NCBI GenBank assembly: GCA_023260395.1
Contig: JALQVI010000004.1
Span: 1-52,339, forward strand
Reading direction: 5' to 3'
Origin: Candidatus Nanopelagicales bacterium
Lineage (GTDB): Bacteria; Actinomycetota; Actinomycetes; S36-B12; UBA5976
DNA length: 52,339 bases
Made by a program: the position numbers and the translations under genes. The notes beneath the pieces were generated by a model that saw only the letters and a program-made list of their open reading frames with translations, searched no databases and was not told the DNA's origin. Shown piece by piece: positions 20,782 through 28,563 of the stretch. Position 1 is the stretch's first letter. Each line of letters begins with the position of its first letter.

Positions 20782-21510
20782 ATGTTTATAGGCTCTGGCA
20801 CATTCATCAACATCATTTCGGTTTTTTTGGGCACTGTTGTTGGAGTCACGGTTGCACATCGACTCCCACAGCGCGTTCGTGACGTAGTTATGGATGGTCT
20901 AGGCCTCGTGACAGGCATGATTGCGGTGCTCACCACCTCAGCCATCACGAACCCGACACTCCCCCAAGTCCTTGGCAAAGGTCGCCCAGTACTCATCGTG
21001 CTTGCCAGCATTGTTCTGGGCGGAATGATTGGCTCGGCGCTTAATCTGGAATTACGTCTTGAAGCACTCGGCGACAAACTCAAATCGAAATTTGATAAAG
21101 GCGACCCAGATTCAACATTCACCGAAGGTTTTGTTGCGGCTTCTTTGCTGTTTTGTATCGGTCCAATGACTATTTTGGGTTCGATTACTGATGGACTAGG
21201 GGGCGGCAATCAAATGCTTATCCTTAAGTCGATTCTTGACTTCTTTGCCTCGTTGGGCTTTGCTGCAGCACTGGGTTGGGGCGTTGCTGCCTCCGGTTTA
21301 AGCATTTTGGTCGTGCAAGGTGGCTTTACGGTGTTTGGCTATTTCTTAGGAAACTTCATGTCAGATGTTCAAATTTTGATGCTGACCGCAACAGGTGGAC
21401 TACTGCTCGTTGGAATCTCACTTCGACTCCTCAACATCAAGCAAGTGCCGGTCGGTAACCTACTGCCGGCGCTCATCATCGCCCCAATCTTGGTAGCAAT
21501 CTTGAGTTAA
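20782..21510 (+). CDS. DUF554 membrane protein (YdfK-like)
   Basis: 242 residues with about seven hydrophobic segments. It matches the DUF554 pattern: short N-terminus then GTFINIISVFLGTVVG, a glycine-rich second helix, LIVLASIVLGGMIG, a charged loop, then FVAASLLFCIGPMTILGSI. The family is widespread, is predicted to be a transporter or channel, and has no established function that I know of. It is a single gene transcribed toward the liv operon and closed by a shared bidirectional terminator. Confidence 0.88.
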   Translation: MFIGSGTFINIISVFLGTVVGVTVAHRLPQRVRDVVMDGLGLVTGMIAVLTTSAITNPTLPQVLGKGRPVLIVLASIVLGGMIGSALNLELRLEALGDKLKSKFDKGDPDSTFTEGFVAASLLFCIGPMTILGSITDGLGGGNQMLILKSILDFFASLGFAAALGWGVAASGLSILVVQGGFTVFGYFLGNFMSDVQILMLTATGGLLLVGISLRLLNIKQVPVGNLLPALIIAPILVAILS

Positions 21511-21568
21511 CTAGATACTCAAGCCTCAAGCGGCAGCATGGTTCTTGATTAAAAAGTGTCCGCACATA

Positions 21569-21606
21569 AGAACAGCCCCAGTCCTATTTAGGGCTGGGGC
21601 TGTTCT
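21569..21606. terminator. Bidirectional terminator between DUF554 and livF
   Basis: 13 perfect base pairs (arms 21569-21581 and 21594-21606) extended inward by one G-U and two G-C pairs, with a 6-nt TATTTA loop. It is followed by TTAATTTAATTAAT on the plus strand. It lies between two convergent genes and can stop both; the plus-strand tail is the better one. Confidence 0.85.
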
Positions 21607-21615
21607 TTAATTTAA

Positions 21616-22353
21616 TTAATGACCACCAAGGTATGCGGCGGCAATTGCAGGATCATCTGCAAGTTCCTTTGCATAGCCTTCGAGCTTGAGGTGACCTGAT
21701 TCCAAAACGTATGCGTAATCTGCGATACGCAGCGCCGCAAGCGCGTTTTGTTCCACCAAAAGAATGGTTGTGCCTGATTCGCGAATCTTTTCAATTGTTT
21801 CAAAGATGACGTCAACGAGCACAGGTGCAAGACCCATTGATGGTTCGTCAAGAATGAGCAGCTTTGGCTGACCCATCATGGCGCGACCCACAGCAAGCAT
21901 CTGCTGCTCACCACCGGACATGGTGCCGGCCTTCTGGTCAATACGCTCACGAAGACGCGGGAACAAATCCAATACACGTTCGCGAGTTGCCTTGATTAGT
22001 TCCTGATCCTTTTGAAGGAAGGCACCGAGTTCAAGGTTTTCATCAACCGACATACGTGGGAAGATGCGTCGACCTTCTGGCGACTGGCAAAGACCAGCCT
22101 TTACGATTTCGTGGCCAGGCTTGCCGCTGATGGTCTCACCTTCGAAAGTGATTTGACCGCTCTTTGGCTTGAGCAAACCGCTAATCGTGCGAAGCGTTGT
22201 GGACTTACCGGCGCCATTGGAACCAATCAGAGTAACGATTTCGCCTTGGCGAACCTCAAGGTTGAGGTTCTGCACAGCGGTGATTGCACCATAAGCAACA
22301 GTCAGATCCGAAACGCTGAGCATTACGGGACTATTTGTACGTTCAGTTGACAT
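21616..22353 (-). CDS. livF: Branched-chain amino-acid ABC transporter ATPase LivF
   Basis: 245 residues. Walker A GSNGAGKST, signature MSGGEQQMLAVGRAM, Walker B LLILDEPSMGLAP and the LivF-type ending around ALRIADYAYVLESG. It pairs with LivG to energise the LivHM channel at the membrane. I chose the ATG at 22353, 11 nt inside the end of livG, with GGAAG upstream; the frame is open further upstream but not homologous. It is the last gene of livK-H-M-G-F. Confidence 0.93.
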   Translation of the reverse strand: MSTERTNSPVMLSVSDLTVAYGAITAVQNLNLEVRQGEIVTLIGSNGAGKSTTLRTISGLLKPKSGQITFEGETISGKPGHEIVKAGLCQSPEGRRIFPRMSVDENLELGAFLQKDQELIKATRERVLDLFPRLRERIDQKAGTMSGGEQQMLAVGRAMMGQPKLLILDEPSMGLAPVLVDVIFETIEKIRESGTTILLVEQNALAALRIADYAYVLESGHLKLEGYAKELADDPAIAAAYLGGH

Positions 22354-23146
22354 TCTGGCTCGCTTCCGATCCGCTCTTGCCGAGGTAAGCCTCGATAACA
22401 CGTGGATTGTTCTTGATTTCAGAAGGTGTTCCTTCTGCAATCTTTTGACCCTGGTCCAAAACGGTGATTCGTTCTGAAACCTGCATGACCACGCTCATGT
22501 CGTGTTCGATGAGCAGAACGCTAACTCCGCGTTCGCTACGAAGGCGACGCACGAACTCTACGAATGCAGCAGATTCATTTGGATTCATACCGGCGGTTGG
22601 CTCATCCAAGAGCACAACCTTTGGACGCAATGCAAGCGCGCGAGCAACTTCGAGACGACGCTGATCGCCGTATGAAAGGTTGCGAGCGTACTCGTGGGTG
22701 GTCTTTCCAATACCCACGAAGTCAAGAAGTTCTTGAGCGAACTCTTTTGCTTCTGCCTCTTCACGCTTTTGCTTCTTGGTGCGGAAAGTGGTTGACCATA
22801 CGCCAGCACTCATCTTGGAATGCATTGCCACCATGACATTTTCCTGTGCGGTCATCATGCCGAACAAGCGAATGTTCTGGAAGGTACGTGCAAGTCCACC
22901 AGAGGCGATCTTGTGTGGTGCCCGACCGGTGATGTATTCACCATCGAAAATCACATCTCCACTTGTTGGCTGGTAAAGACCAGTCAGCACGTTGAAGAAC
23001 GTTGTCTTTCCTGCGCCGTTAGGTCCGATCAAACTAACGATCGATCCTTCCGGAATGGTGAAAGAAACATCATTCACAGCGACGAGGCCGCCGAACACAA
23101 CGGAGATGTTCTGTGCGTCAAGCACCGGATTGTTAGTTGTGCTCAT
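22343..23146 (-). CDS. livG: Branched-chain amino-acid ABC transporter ATPase LivG
   Basis: 267 residues. Walker A GPNGAGKTT, signature LSYGDQRRLEVARAL, Walker B VVLLDEPTAGMNP, and the LivG-specific segment LARTFQNIRLFGMMTAQENV. The ATG at 23146 has AAGGAG about 9 nt upstream and overlaps livM by 14 nt. It works with LivF as the cytoplasmic ATPase pair. Confidence 0.94.
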   Translation of the reverse strand: MSTTNNPVLDAQNISVVFGGLVAVNDVSFTIPEGSIVSLIGPNGAGKTTFFNVLTGLYQPTSGDVIFDGEYITGRAPHKIASGGLARTFQNIRLFGMMTAQENVMVAMHSKMSAGVWSTTFRTKKQKREEAEAKEFAQELLDFVGIGKTTHEYARNLSYGDQRRLEVARALALRPKVVLLDEPTAGMNPNESAAFVEFVRRLRSERGVSVLLIEHDMSVVMQVSERITVLDQGQKIAEGTPSEIKNNPRVIEAYLGKSGSEASQNVN

Positions 23147-24347
23147 GGTGATGCACTCCTTCCACCTCAATGTCGTCAGTGACGACAGCTACTTCGGAAA
23201 ATTCTTCTTCGTGCATGATCAAACGAACACGCGCTTCAGGCAAGAAGCCTTCACGACGGAACAACATCATCAGAATCAGCAGGACGCCGAAGATAAGGAA
23301 GTTAAACGATGGGAAGTCAATGTTTTTTCCAGTTGCGGAGTTAATGATATTTCCGAACTGAACAAGACCAGTGTTGTTAACCCATGCGAGCAACGTTGCT
23401 CCCACAAGTACACCCCAAACGTTACCCATACCACCAAGTACAACCATCGAAAGAATAATGATTGATACCTGGAAGTTAAAGCGTTCCGCGTAGACACCAC
23501 CAATGAGAGTTGCGAATGCAACACCACCGACACCACCTGCGGTCGCGCCAACAGCGTAAGAAGCAAGCTTGGTGCGCATAAGTGGAACACCCATCATGGA
23601 TGCTGCAAGTTCATCTTCGCGGATAGCCAACCATGCACGACCAAGACGGCCATCACGAAGGCGAAGCGAAAGAATGATCATCAATCCAGCAAGAGCTGCA
23701 TAAATGAGGAACTTGTCGGCCAATGCGAATGGGCCGAATTCGTATCCGAATAGCTTGATGTTGTCGACTGGGTTAATACCCTTGGTTCCGTTTGTCAGGT
23801 TGAAGCCACCGATATCTTCACCGTTAACCATGACCTGCGGAATGATTTCGCCGAAGCCAAGAGTTACCAGCGCAAGGTAGTCACTCTTCAAACGCAATGT
23901 TGGTGCACCGATGATGACACCCCAAATTGCGGTGAAAACGCCACCGAGCACAAGCACGAGAAGGAAGTTCAAGTGGATACCGTTTGGCAAACCAGCCGGT
24001 GGATTACCGAAGAAGTTCACTGTCCACTGATCGAAGTGACCTGACATGAGCCAACCAGCGACATAACCACCGAGAGCCCAGAAAGCCACGTAACCAAGGT
24101 CAAGCAGACCTGCGTAACCAACCACAATGTTGAGGCCAAGAGCCATCAAGATATAAATCATGATTTCGCCCATAGAAGTCAACGAGAACCAGGAGTTGAA
24201 GAATGTCTTCACCTGTACTGGAGCAGTTGGCAAGTAGAACTTGTTAATTGCATAAATTGCAAGCACAACAGTGATGAAGCCAATGGCCCACTTTGTGTTG
24301 CTGCTTGATGTGTGCGCCGGAGCTGCAGCTTTTGTTTCTTCAGCCAT
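23133..24347 (-). CDS. livM: Branched-chain amino-acid ABC transporter permease LivM
   Basis: 404 residues with about ten membrane helices. The LivM family core GLNIVVGYAGLLDLGYVAFWALGG is followed by TLGFGEI and the coupling-helix region WLAIREDELAASMMGV. The protein has a short hydrophilic N-terminus and a C-terminal cytoplasmic tail ending in a His-rich EGVHHHEHN. The His-rich end overlaps the livG start, so it may reflect the overlap rather than metal binding. AAGG lies just before the ATG at 24347. Confidence 0.93.
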   Translation of the reverse strand: MAEETKAAAPAHTSSSNTKWAIGFITVVLAIYAINKFYLPTAPVQVKTFFNSWFSLTSMGEIMIYILMALGLNIVVGYAGLLDLGYVAFWALGGYVAGWLMSGHFDQWTVNFFGNPPAGLPNGIHLNFLLVLVLGGVFTAIWGVIIGAPTLRLKSDYLALVTLGFGEIIPQVMVNGEDIGGFNLTNGTKGINPVDNIKLFGYEFGPFALADKFLIYAALAGLMIILSLRLRDGRLGRAWLAIREDELAASMMGVPLMRTKLASYAVGATAGGVGGVAFATLIGGVYAERFNFQVSIIILSMVVLGGMGNVWGVLVGATLLAWVNNTGLVQFGNIINSATGKNIDFPSFNFLIFGVLLILMMLFRREGFLPEARVRLIMHEEEFSEVAVVTDDIEVEGVHHHEHN

Positions 24348-24351
24348 GTCC

Positions 24352-25395
24352 TTACACCTTTTCCGTAGTTGCTTTACCAAGCAGACCAGCAGGCTTGTAA
24401 ACCATCAAAAGAATCAAGATGGTGAACACAACTGTCTGTGACCACTTCTGTCCCGGGCCGAATGGCAGACCGTCGTTGAAGCCCTGAATGACACCAATAA
24501 GGAAACCACCAAGAACAGCGCCGTACAAATTACCCACACCGCCAAGTACTGCCGAGGTGAATGCGATAAGGCCGAGCTGGAAACCAATGTTGTATGCAAC
24601 GGTGCCGACTGATTGTGCGAACATCAAGCCAGCAGCACCGGCCATTGCGCCACCAAGGGCGAATACCAGCGAAATTGTCTTGTTGACGTCGATACCCATC
24701 AATCGAGCAGCATCTTTATCCTGTGCTGTTGCACGCATCGCGCGACCCTGCTTGGTCTTGTTTACAAGAGTTACCAAGACAAGAAGCAATGGAATTGTCA
24801 GGCTGATGATCGCAAGTGCGTTCCAAGGAACAACAACGCCGGCAACTGTGAACGAAGTCTGAGGCAAAACAGTTGTGAAGTTACGTGGAGCTGAGCCGTT
24901 CCACTTAAGTCCGATGAACTGCAAGACGAACGAGACACCGACTGCTGTAATCAGCGGAGCAAGCTTTGGAGCATCGCGAAGTCGACGGTACGCAAGGCGC
25001 TCGATAACAACGTTAAGCGTTGCACAGAACACCATTGCGAGCACGAGCGTCAAACCAAGCATTGCGTAGTTGCGCGGGGTTGCGCCTTCTGCGCCTAGGA
25101 ATGAAGTGAGGAAGAAGTAACTGAATACTGCTCCGAGCATGAAGAGATCGCCATGGGCGAAGTTAATGAGTTCGATAATGCCGTAAACAAGCGTGTAACC
25201 CAATGCGATAAGTGCATAAAGAGCACCGTTACTTAGACCGGTAATACCTACCGATAAGAACTGTGTTGGGCTATCCAAGAAGTTCCGTCCGAGCCAGTAG
25301 ATCACTACTGCAGCAATTAGGACAATGGAAATTCGAGTTAGAAGCTTGCCGACATTAACCGATGCGCGAGGTGCGCTTGCCGTTGTTGACGTCAT
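24352..25395 (-). CDS. livH: Branched-chain amino-acid ABC transporter permease LivH
   Basis: 347 residues with about eight helices. Family motifs are GLSNGALYALIALGYTLVYGIIELINFAHGD (split here for description: GLSNGALYALIALGY then INFAHGD) and the coupling segment RAMRATAQDKDAARLMGID. It forms the translocation channel with LivM. GGGAGA precedes the ATG. It follows livK after a 149-nt gap holding a long hairpin, so transcription from livK probably passes at reduced level. Confidence 0.93.
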   Translation of the reverse strand: MTSTTASAPRASVNVGKLLTRISIVLIAAVVIYWLGRNFLDSPTQFLSVGITGLSNGALYALIALGYTLVYGIIELINFAHGDLFMLGAVFSYFFLTSFLGAEGATPRNYAMLGLTLVLAMVFCATLNVVIERLAYRRLRDAPKLAPLITAVGVSFVLQFIGLKWNGSAPRNFTTVLPQTSFTVAGVVVPWNALAIISLTIPLLLVLVTLVNKTKQGRAMRATAQDKDAARLMGIDVNKTISLVFALGGAMAGAAGLMFAQSVGTVAYNIGFQLGLIAFTSAVLGGVGNLYGAVLGGFLIGVIQGFNDGLPFGPGQKWSQTVVFTILILLMVYKPAGLLGKATTEKV

Positions 25396-25474
25396 CGTCT
25401 GCGGTCTCCCTGTTAATGAAATGAACTTGCTGTGAAAATTTATCTAACACTATCTGTCTTGCGATATCAGGGAT

Positions 25475-25509
25475 TGGGAGGGATTAGTCATTGTGACTAA
25501 TCCCTCCCA
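25475..25509 (-). terminator. Long hairpin between livK and livH (partial terminator or mRNA stabiliser)
   Basis: A perfect 16-bp stem (arms 25475-25490 and 25494-25509) with a 3-nt loop, 36 nt after the livK stop. No U-tract follows (CAATCCC on the minus strand), so it probably protects the livK message or slows polymerase rather than fully terminating. Confidence 0.7.
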
Positions 25510-25544
25510 TCCATGATTTACCTAAAGAAGGTAACGATCAGTTA

Positions 25545-26789
25545 TTACTGAACGTCCCATACCTTAAGGTCGGTTTCCTTGCCACCAGTCATTGTCTGGA
25601 TGGTTACCGACTTCTTGTCTACGTCACCGGTCTTTGGATCAATACAGAATCCAACGCCTGTGATTGACTCAGCATCGGTCAAGCAAACTGGTGATGAACC
25701 ACCAAGAAGTGCTGCAGTTACACCCTTACGAGTGCCGTCTGAAGCAGCGATTGCCTTAAGGATGACCTGCATTGCTGATGCGCCGTAGATCGAGTATGAC
25801 GAAGCTGGGTCAACACCGTACTTGGTCTTGTAATCAGCTACGAACTGGCCAGCTGCGCCGCCACCCTTAACCATGCCGTCAAGTGACTTGCCAGCGAATG
25901 AAAGGTGTAGACCTTCAGCCTGTGGCATGCCCTGGAGATCTGGGTAACCCGAGAAACCGTCAGGAGCCATCTTGAAGAATGATGCGTTGTCACCTAGTAC
26001 GGCAACTGCGTCCTTGACCAAGGTTCCACCGTTGTTGTCGTAGATGCCACCGAAGAATACACAGTCAGCGCCAGCTGCCTTGATCTTCTGGAATAGAGCG
26101 GTGTAAGAAGTCTGCTTAGCATCCCAAGCTTCGTTCACTACAACTGTTCCACCCTGCTTGGCGAATTCGTCTGCGAATGACTTAGCAATACCTTGACCGT
26201 AGGTCTGGTTGTCGTTAAGAACAGCACACTTTGTCTTCTTTGCTTCCTGGAAGGTGTACTGAGCATCTGCAGTGCCCTGGTAGATGTCGTTTGGTACTAC
26301 GCGAGCGTAGTTACGGGTGCCACCTGGGTAGTACTTTTCAGGCTCGCCTGGATCCCAAGAAACTGTTAGACCTGGGTTGGTGTTTGCGTGTGAAACCATC
26401 AACATTGGGCCGGTTGGATCCTGGTTAAGTACAGGAACTTCGATCTTTGCACAACCTGAGTTGTAAGTACCCATAACAGCAACTTCAGCTGCGTTGGCTA
26501 CGTGATCCTGTGCGTTCTTTGCACACTGTGCATCGTCCCAAGCACCCTTGGCTGCAGTTGAATCGTCGTACTGCTTGATGGTGACCGTGTACTTGCCAGC
26601 CTTGCCGCCCTGCTTTTCTAGGTAAAGGGCGATTGCATTGTTTGTTGCTGTGCTTGCATCTGCTGATGCACCCTGCAATGGAAGGTCGGTACCAACAACG
26701 AGAGCGCTGTTGGAAGAACCGCCACCACAAGCTGCAAGAGCGATAGCACCGGCAATTGCCAACGCACCGATCTTGATTGACTTGATCAT
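25545..26789 (-). CDS. livK: Branched-chain amino-acid ABC transporter substrate-binding lipoprotein
   Basis: 414 residues. A lipoprotein signal with lipobox LAAC (C21) is followed by a Gly/Ser linker. The rest is a periplasmic-binding-protein type I (Leu/Ile/Val-binding) fold: VVGTDLPLQGASAD at the start, AVMGTYNSGC, and ADCVFFGGIYDNNGG in the second lobe. It is anchored outside the membrane and feeds LivHM. AGAGGA lies 7 nt before the ATG. The leader region upstream has a 6-bp hairpin (26812-26830). The ligand could be another amino acid or amide; members of this family vary. Confidence 0.93.
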   Translation of the reverse strand: MIKSIKIGALAIAGAIALAACGGGSSNSALVVGTDLPLQGASADASTATNNAIALYLEKQGGKAGKYTVTIKQYDDSTAAKGAWDDAQCAKNAQDHVANAAEVAVMGTYNSGCAKIEVPVLNQDPTGPMLMVSHANTNPGLTVSWDPGEPEKYYPGGTRNYARVVPNDIYQGTADAQYTFQEAKKTKCAVLNDNQTYGQGIAKSFADEFAKQGGTVVVNEAWDAKQTSYTALFQKIKAAGADCVFFGGIYDNNGGTLVKDAVAVLGDNASFFKMAPDGFSGYPDLQGMPQAEGLHLSFAGKSLDGMVKGGGAAGQFVADYKTKYGVDPASSYSIYGASAMQVILKAIAASDGTRKGVTAALLGGSSPVCLTDAESITGVGFCIDPKTGDVDKKSVTIQTMTGGKETDLKVWDVQ

Positions 26790-26894
26790 GTATTTGTCCT
26801 CTCATGGAACCCGCTGTCATAAATACAGCGAGCAGGTACAACCTAGGGCACAAAAGAGACACATTTGAGTGTTTTGGACCATACAAAACAAGGT

Positions 26895-26910
26895 GTTACA
26901 GGGCTGTTAC
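26895..26910 (-). promoter_or_regulatory. GlnR-box-like direct repeat upstream of livK
   Basis: Minus strand reads GTAAC-AGCCCT-GTAAC, a 5-6-5 direct repeat with AC spaced 9 nt from AC, like one GTnAC-n6-GaAAC unit of actinobacterial GlnR sites. It lies about 105 nt before the livK start. A single site found by eye; nitrogen control of the importer is inference. Confidence 0.35.
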
Positions 26911-26977
26911 CAAACAGCGGCAATGTGCTTTTGTGAAAATGAGGCTAAATGTCCGAAATTCCATACCAAACACGCAA

Positions 26978-27007
26978 AAGGGCCAACGGAATTAACCGTT
27001 GACCCTT
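26978..27007 (-). terminator. Rho-independent terminator of tRNA-Pro
   Basis: A 12-bp stem with one G-U pair on the minus strand (arms 26978-26989 and 26996-27007), 6-nt loop, followed by TTTTGCG when the stem's last U's are included. It begins 7 nt after the tRNA 3' end. Confidence 0.85.
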
Positions 27008-27014
27008 AAATGCG

Positions 27015-27088
27015 TCGGGCTGACAGGATTTGAACCTGCGGCCCCTTCACCCCCAGCGAAGTGCGCTACCAAGCTGCGCTACAGCCCG
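27015..27088 (-). tRNA. tRNA-Pro (anticodon GGG)
   Basis: Minus-strand cloverleaf: 7-bp acceptor stem CGGGCTG/CAGCCCG, D arm with GCGC/GCGC, anticodon stem CTTCG/TGAAG with loop CTGGGGG giving anticodon GGG (reads CCC and CCU), and TΨC arm with GTTCAAATC. The discriminator is A and CCA is not encoded. It stands alone between the SHMT-like gene and livK and has its own terminator. Confidence 0.95.
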
Positions 27089-27138
27089 CGACACGTCAAT
27101 CTTAATAGTTGAAGTACCGAGTTCGTTTAGTCCGTCTC

Positions 27139-28476
27139 TTACTCAGGGACATCGACTGTGTAATGGACACCAGAAAATTGGCTGCGCCATTCAGTTACTT
27201 CTTGACCGATCGCTGCCACATCACCTGATTCACGTAAGGCACGTGAAATGAAATCAGCAAGCTCGCACATATGAGAAACCTTCATGCCAATTCGAACTGC
27301 TTCGGGCGTTCCTAATCGAAGCCCATTCAAATCACCTTCAACTGGATCAATTGGCAGACCAATTCCACACGCCAAGAGATTTGCCGATGCCAACTTTCGA
27401 GCCGCAGTTTGTCCCCCGCCATATGGTGCGGCAATGACCGCAAGCTGATGCGAATTCGTCCAACCTTGTGCTTTGGCAAAGACCTCAACTCCTCTTGAAT
27501 CAAGTTGTGCGGCCAACTCATGTGCAGTGGCCACCATCATCGCGGCGTAGTTGCGCCCAACTGTTGCCCAGTCCTGCAATGTGATTCCTAGAGCAGCTGT
27601 CTTGGCGGCATCAAAGTTTGCCGTTAAACCTGGGTAGGCAATCGCATCAATTCGTTGAGCAAGTGATTCCTCATTCGTAACAATCAGTCCACCAGCTGGA
27701 CCACCGAGGCTCTTGTAAGTGCTAAAAGTCATGAGATGAGCACCATGTTCTAGAGGGGCTAACCATTGTTTGCCGGCGATCATTCCACACAGATGTGCTG
27801 CATCGAAAAGCACTAGCGCGCCAACTTCATCAGCAATTTCGCGCACCTTGGAAATCGGATGTTGAAATAGATTGAGGCTTCCGCCAATCGTGATTAATTT
27901 CGGCCGCACCTCTTGTGCCAAGACTCGCAATGCATCGATGTCTACTGTGTAATTTTCGGCGTCAATCGGTGCGGAAACTGTCTTTAGTCGATAGAGCCCA
28001 GCAGACCCAGCGGAATGATGTGTAACGTGACCGCCAATAGTCGCAGGTGGCGCTATTATCGTGTCACCTGGTTCACACGTAGCCATGAACGCGTACAAAT
28101 TGGCAATCGCACCTGATGGAACTCGAAACTCGGCGTAGCGACTCCCAAAAACCTCACAAGCGAGTTCGGTTGTGATGATTTCAATTTGCTCAATTGCTTC
28201 GAGCCCCGTTTCATACTTTTCGCCGGGATGCCCGAGTGAGGCACGAGATCCGAGCTGCTTTGACAACATCGCTTCTGCTCGAGGATTCATGACGTTACTC
28301 GCAGGGTTGAGGTTAATGCCTCGCACGTCGTGGATTTGGTGACTTTCATTTGCCAGTTCTTCTATCCACGATTGATTAGACGAAGGCGAATTGGTATCCA
28401 CTCTTCCTGCTACGGATTTGAGTAGCTCTTTTGTTGCGGTTGTTGCCCAGGACGGAATTGATAGCGCATGTGTCAT
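27139..28476 (-). CDS. SHMT-like fold-type I PLP enzyme, divergent
   Basis: 445 residues across the serine hydroxymethyltransferase fold. PLP-binding features are kept: lysine K255 in FSTYKSLGGPAGG, D225/H228 in LFDAAHLCG, H150 in GGHVTHH, and carboxylate-binding R387 in GLRLGTP. Compared with E. coli GlyA from memory, the catalytic Glu57 position is L81, Tyr55 is A79, Tyr65 is E89 and Ser35 is A59, so ordinary folate-dependent serine cleavage is doubtful. It may be an aldolase, transaldolase or eliminase on another beta-hydroxy amino acid. No ribosome site; TAATGT lies 6 nt before the ATG. It stands alone, between der and tRNA-Pro. Confidence 0.8.
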   Translation of the reverse strand: MTHALSIPSWATTATKELLKSVAGRVDTNSPSSNQSWIEELANESHQIHDVRGINLNPASNVMNPRAEAMLSKQLGSRASLGHPGEKYETGLEAIEQIEIITTELACEVFGSRYAEFRVPSGAIANLYAFMATCEPGDTIIAPPATIGGHVTHHSAGSAGLYRLKTVSAPIDAENYTVDIDALRVLAQEVRPKLITIGGSLNLFQHPISKVREIADEVGALVLFDAAHLCGMIAGKQWLAPLEHGAHLMTFSTYKSLGGPAGGLIVTNEESLAQRIDAIAYPGLTANFDAAKTAALGITLQDWATVGRNYAAMMVATAHELAAQLDSRGVEVFAKAQGWTNSHQLAVIAAPYGGGQTAARKLASANLLACGIGLPIDPVEGDLNGLRLGTPEAVRIGMKVSHMCELADFISRALRESGDVAAIGQEVTEWRSQFSGVHYTVDVPE

Positions 28477-28482
28477 GAGGCA

Positions 28483-28488
28483 ACATTA
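28483..28488 (-). promoter_or_regulatory. Candidate -10 element for leaderless SHMT-like gene
   Basis: TAATGT, 6 nt before the ATG at 28476, next to a 14-bp perfect palindrome on its upstream side. Confidence 0.45.
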
Positions 28489-28489
28489 A

Positions 28490-28503
28490 CAATTGCGCAA
28501 TTG
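28490..28503. promoter_or_regulatory. Perfect 14-bp palindrome upstream of SHMT-like gene
   Basis: CAATTGCGCAATTG, a perfect palindrome one base upstream of the candidate -10 element, where a repressor would block polymerase. No matching regulator gene is adjacent. Confidence 0.4.
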
Positions 28504-28563
28504 AATGCGCTCAACGTTTAATAAACTTCTACTCGTTCCCTCAGTAACAATTTGAGTGCGTAA

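Noticed and set aside
23133..23160. His-rich LivM C-terminus as a metal-binding site
   Set aside because: It is a short stretch in the livM/livG overlap whose bases also encode the livG ribosome site; not enough to claim metal binding.
24314..24347. Frameshift or upstream extension at the liv gene starts, since the frames stay open further upstream
   Set aside because: Family N-termini, ribosome sites and overlaps all support the internal ATGs; no disruption is needed.
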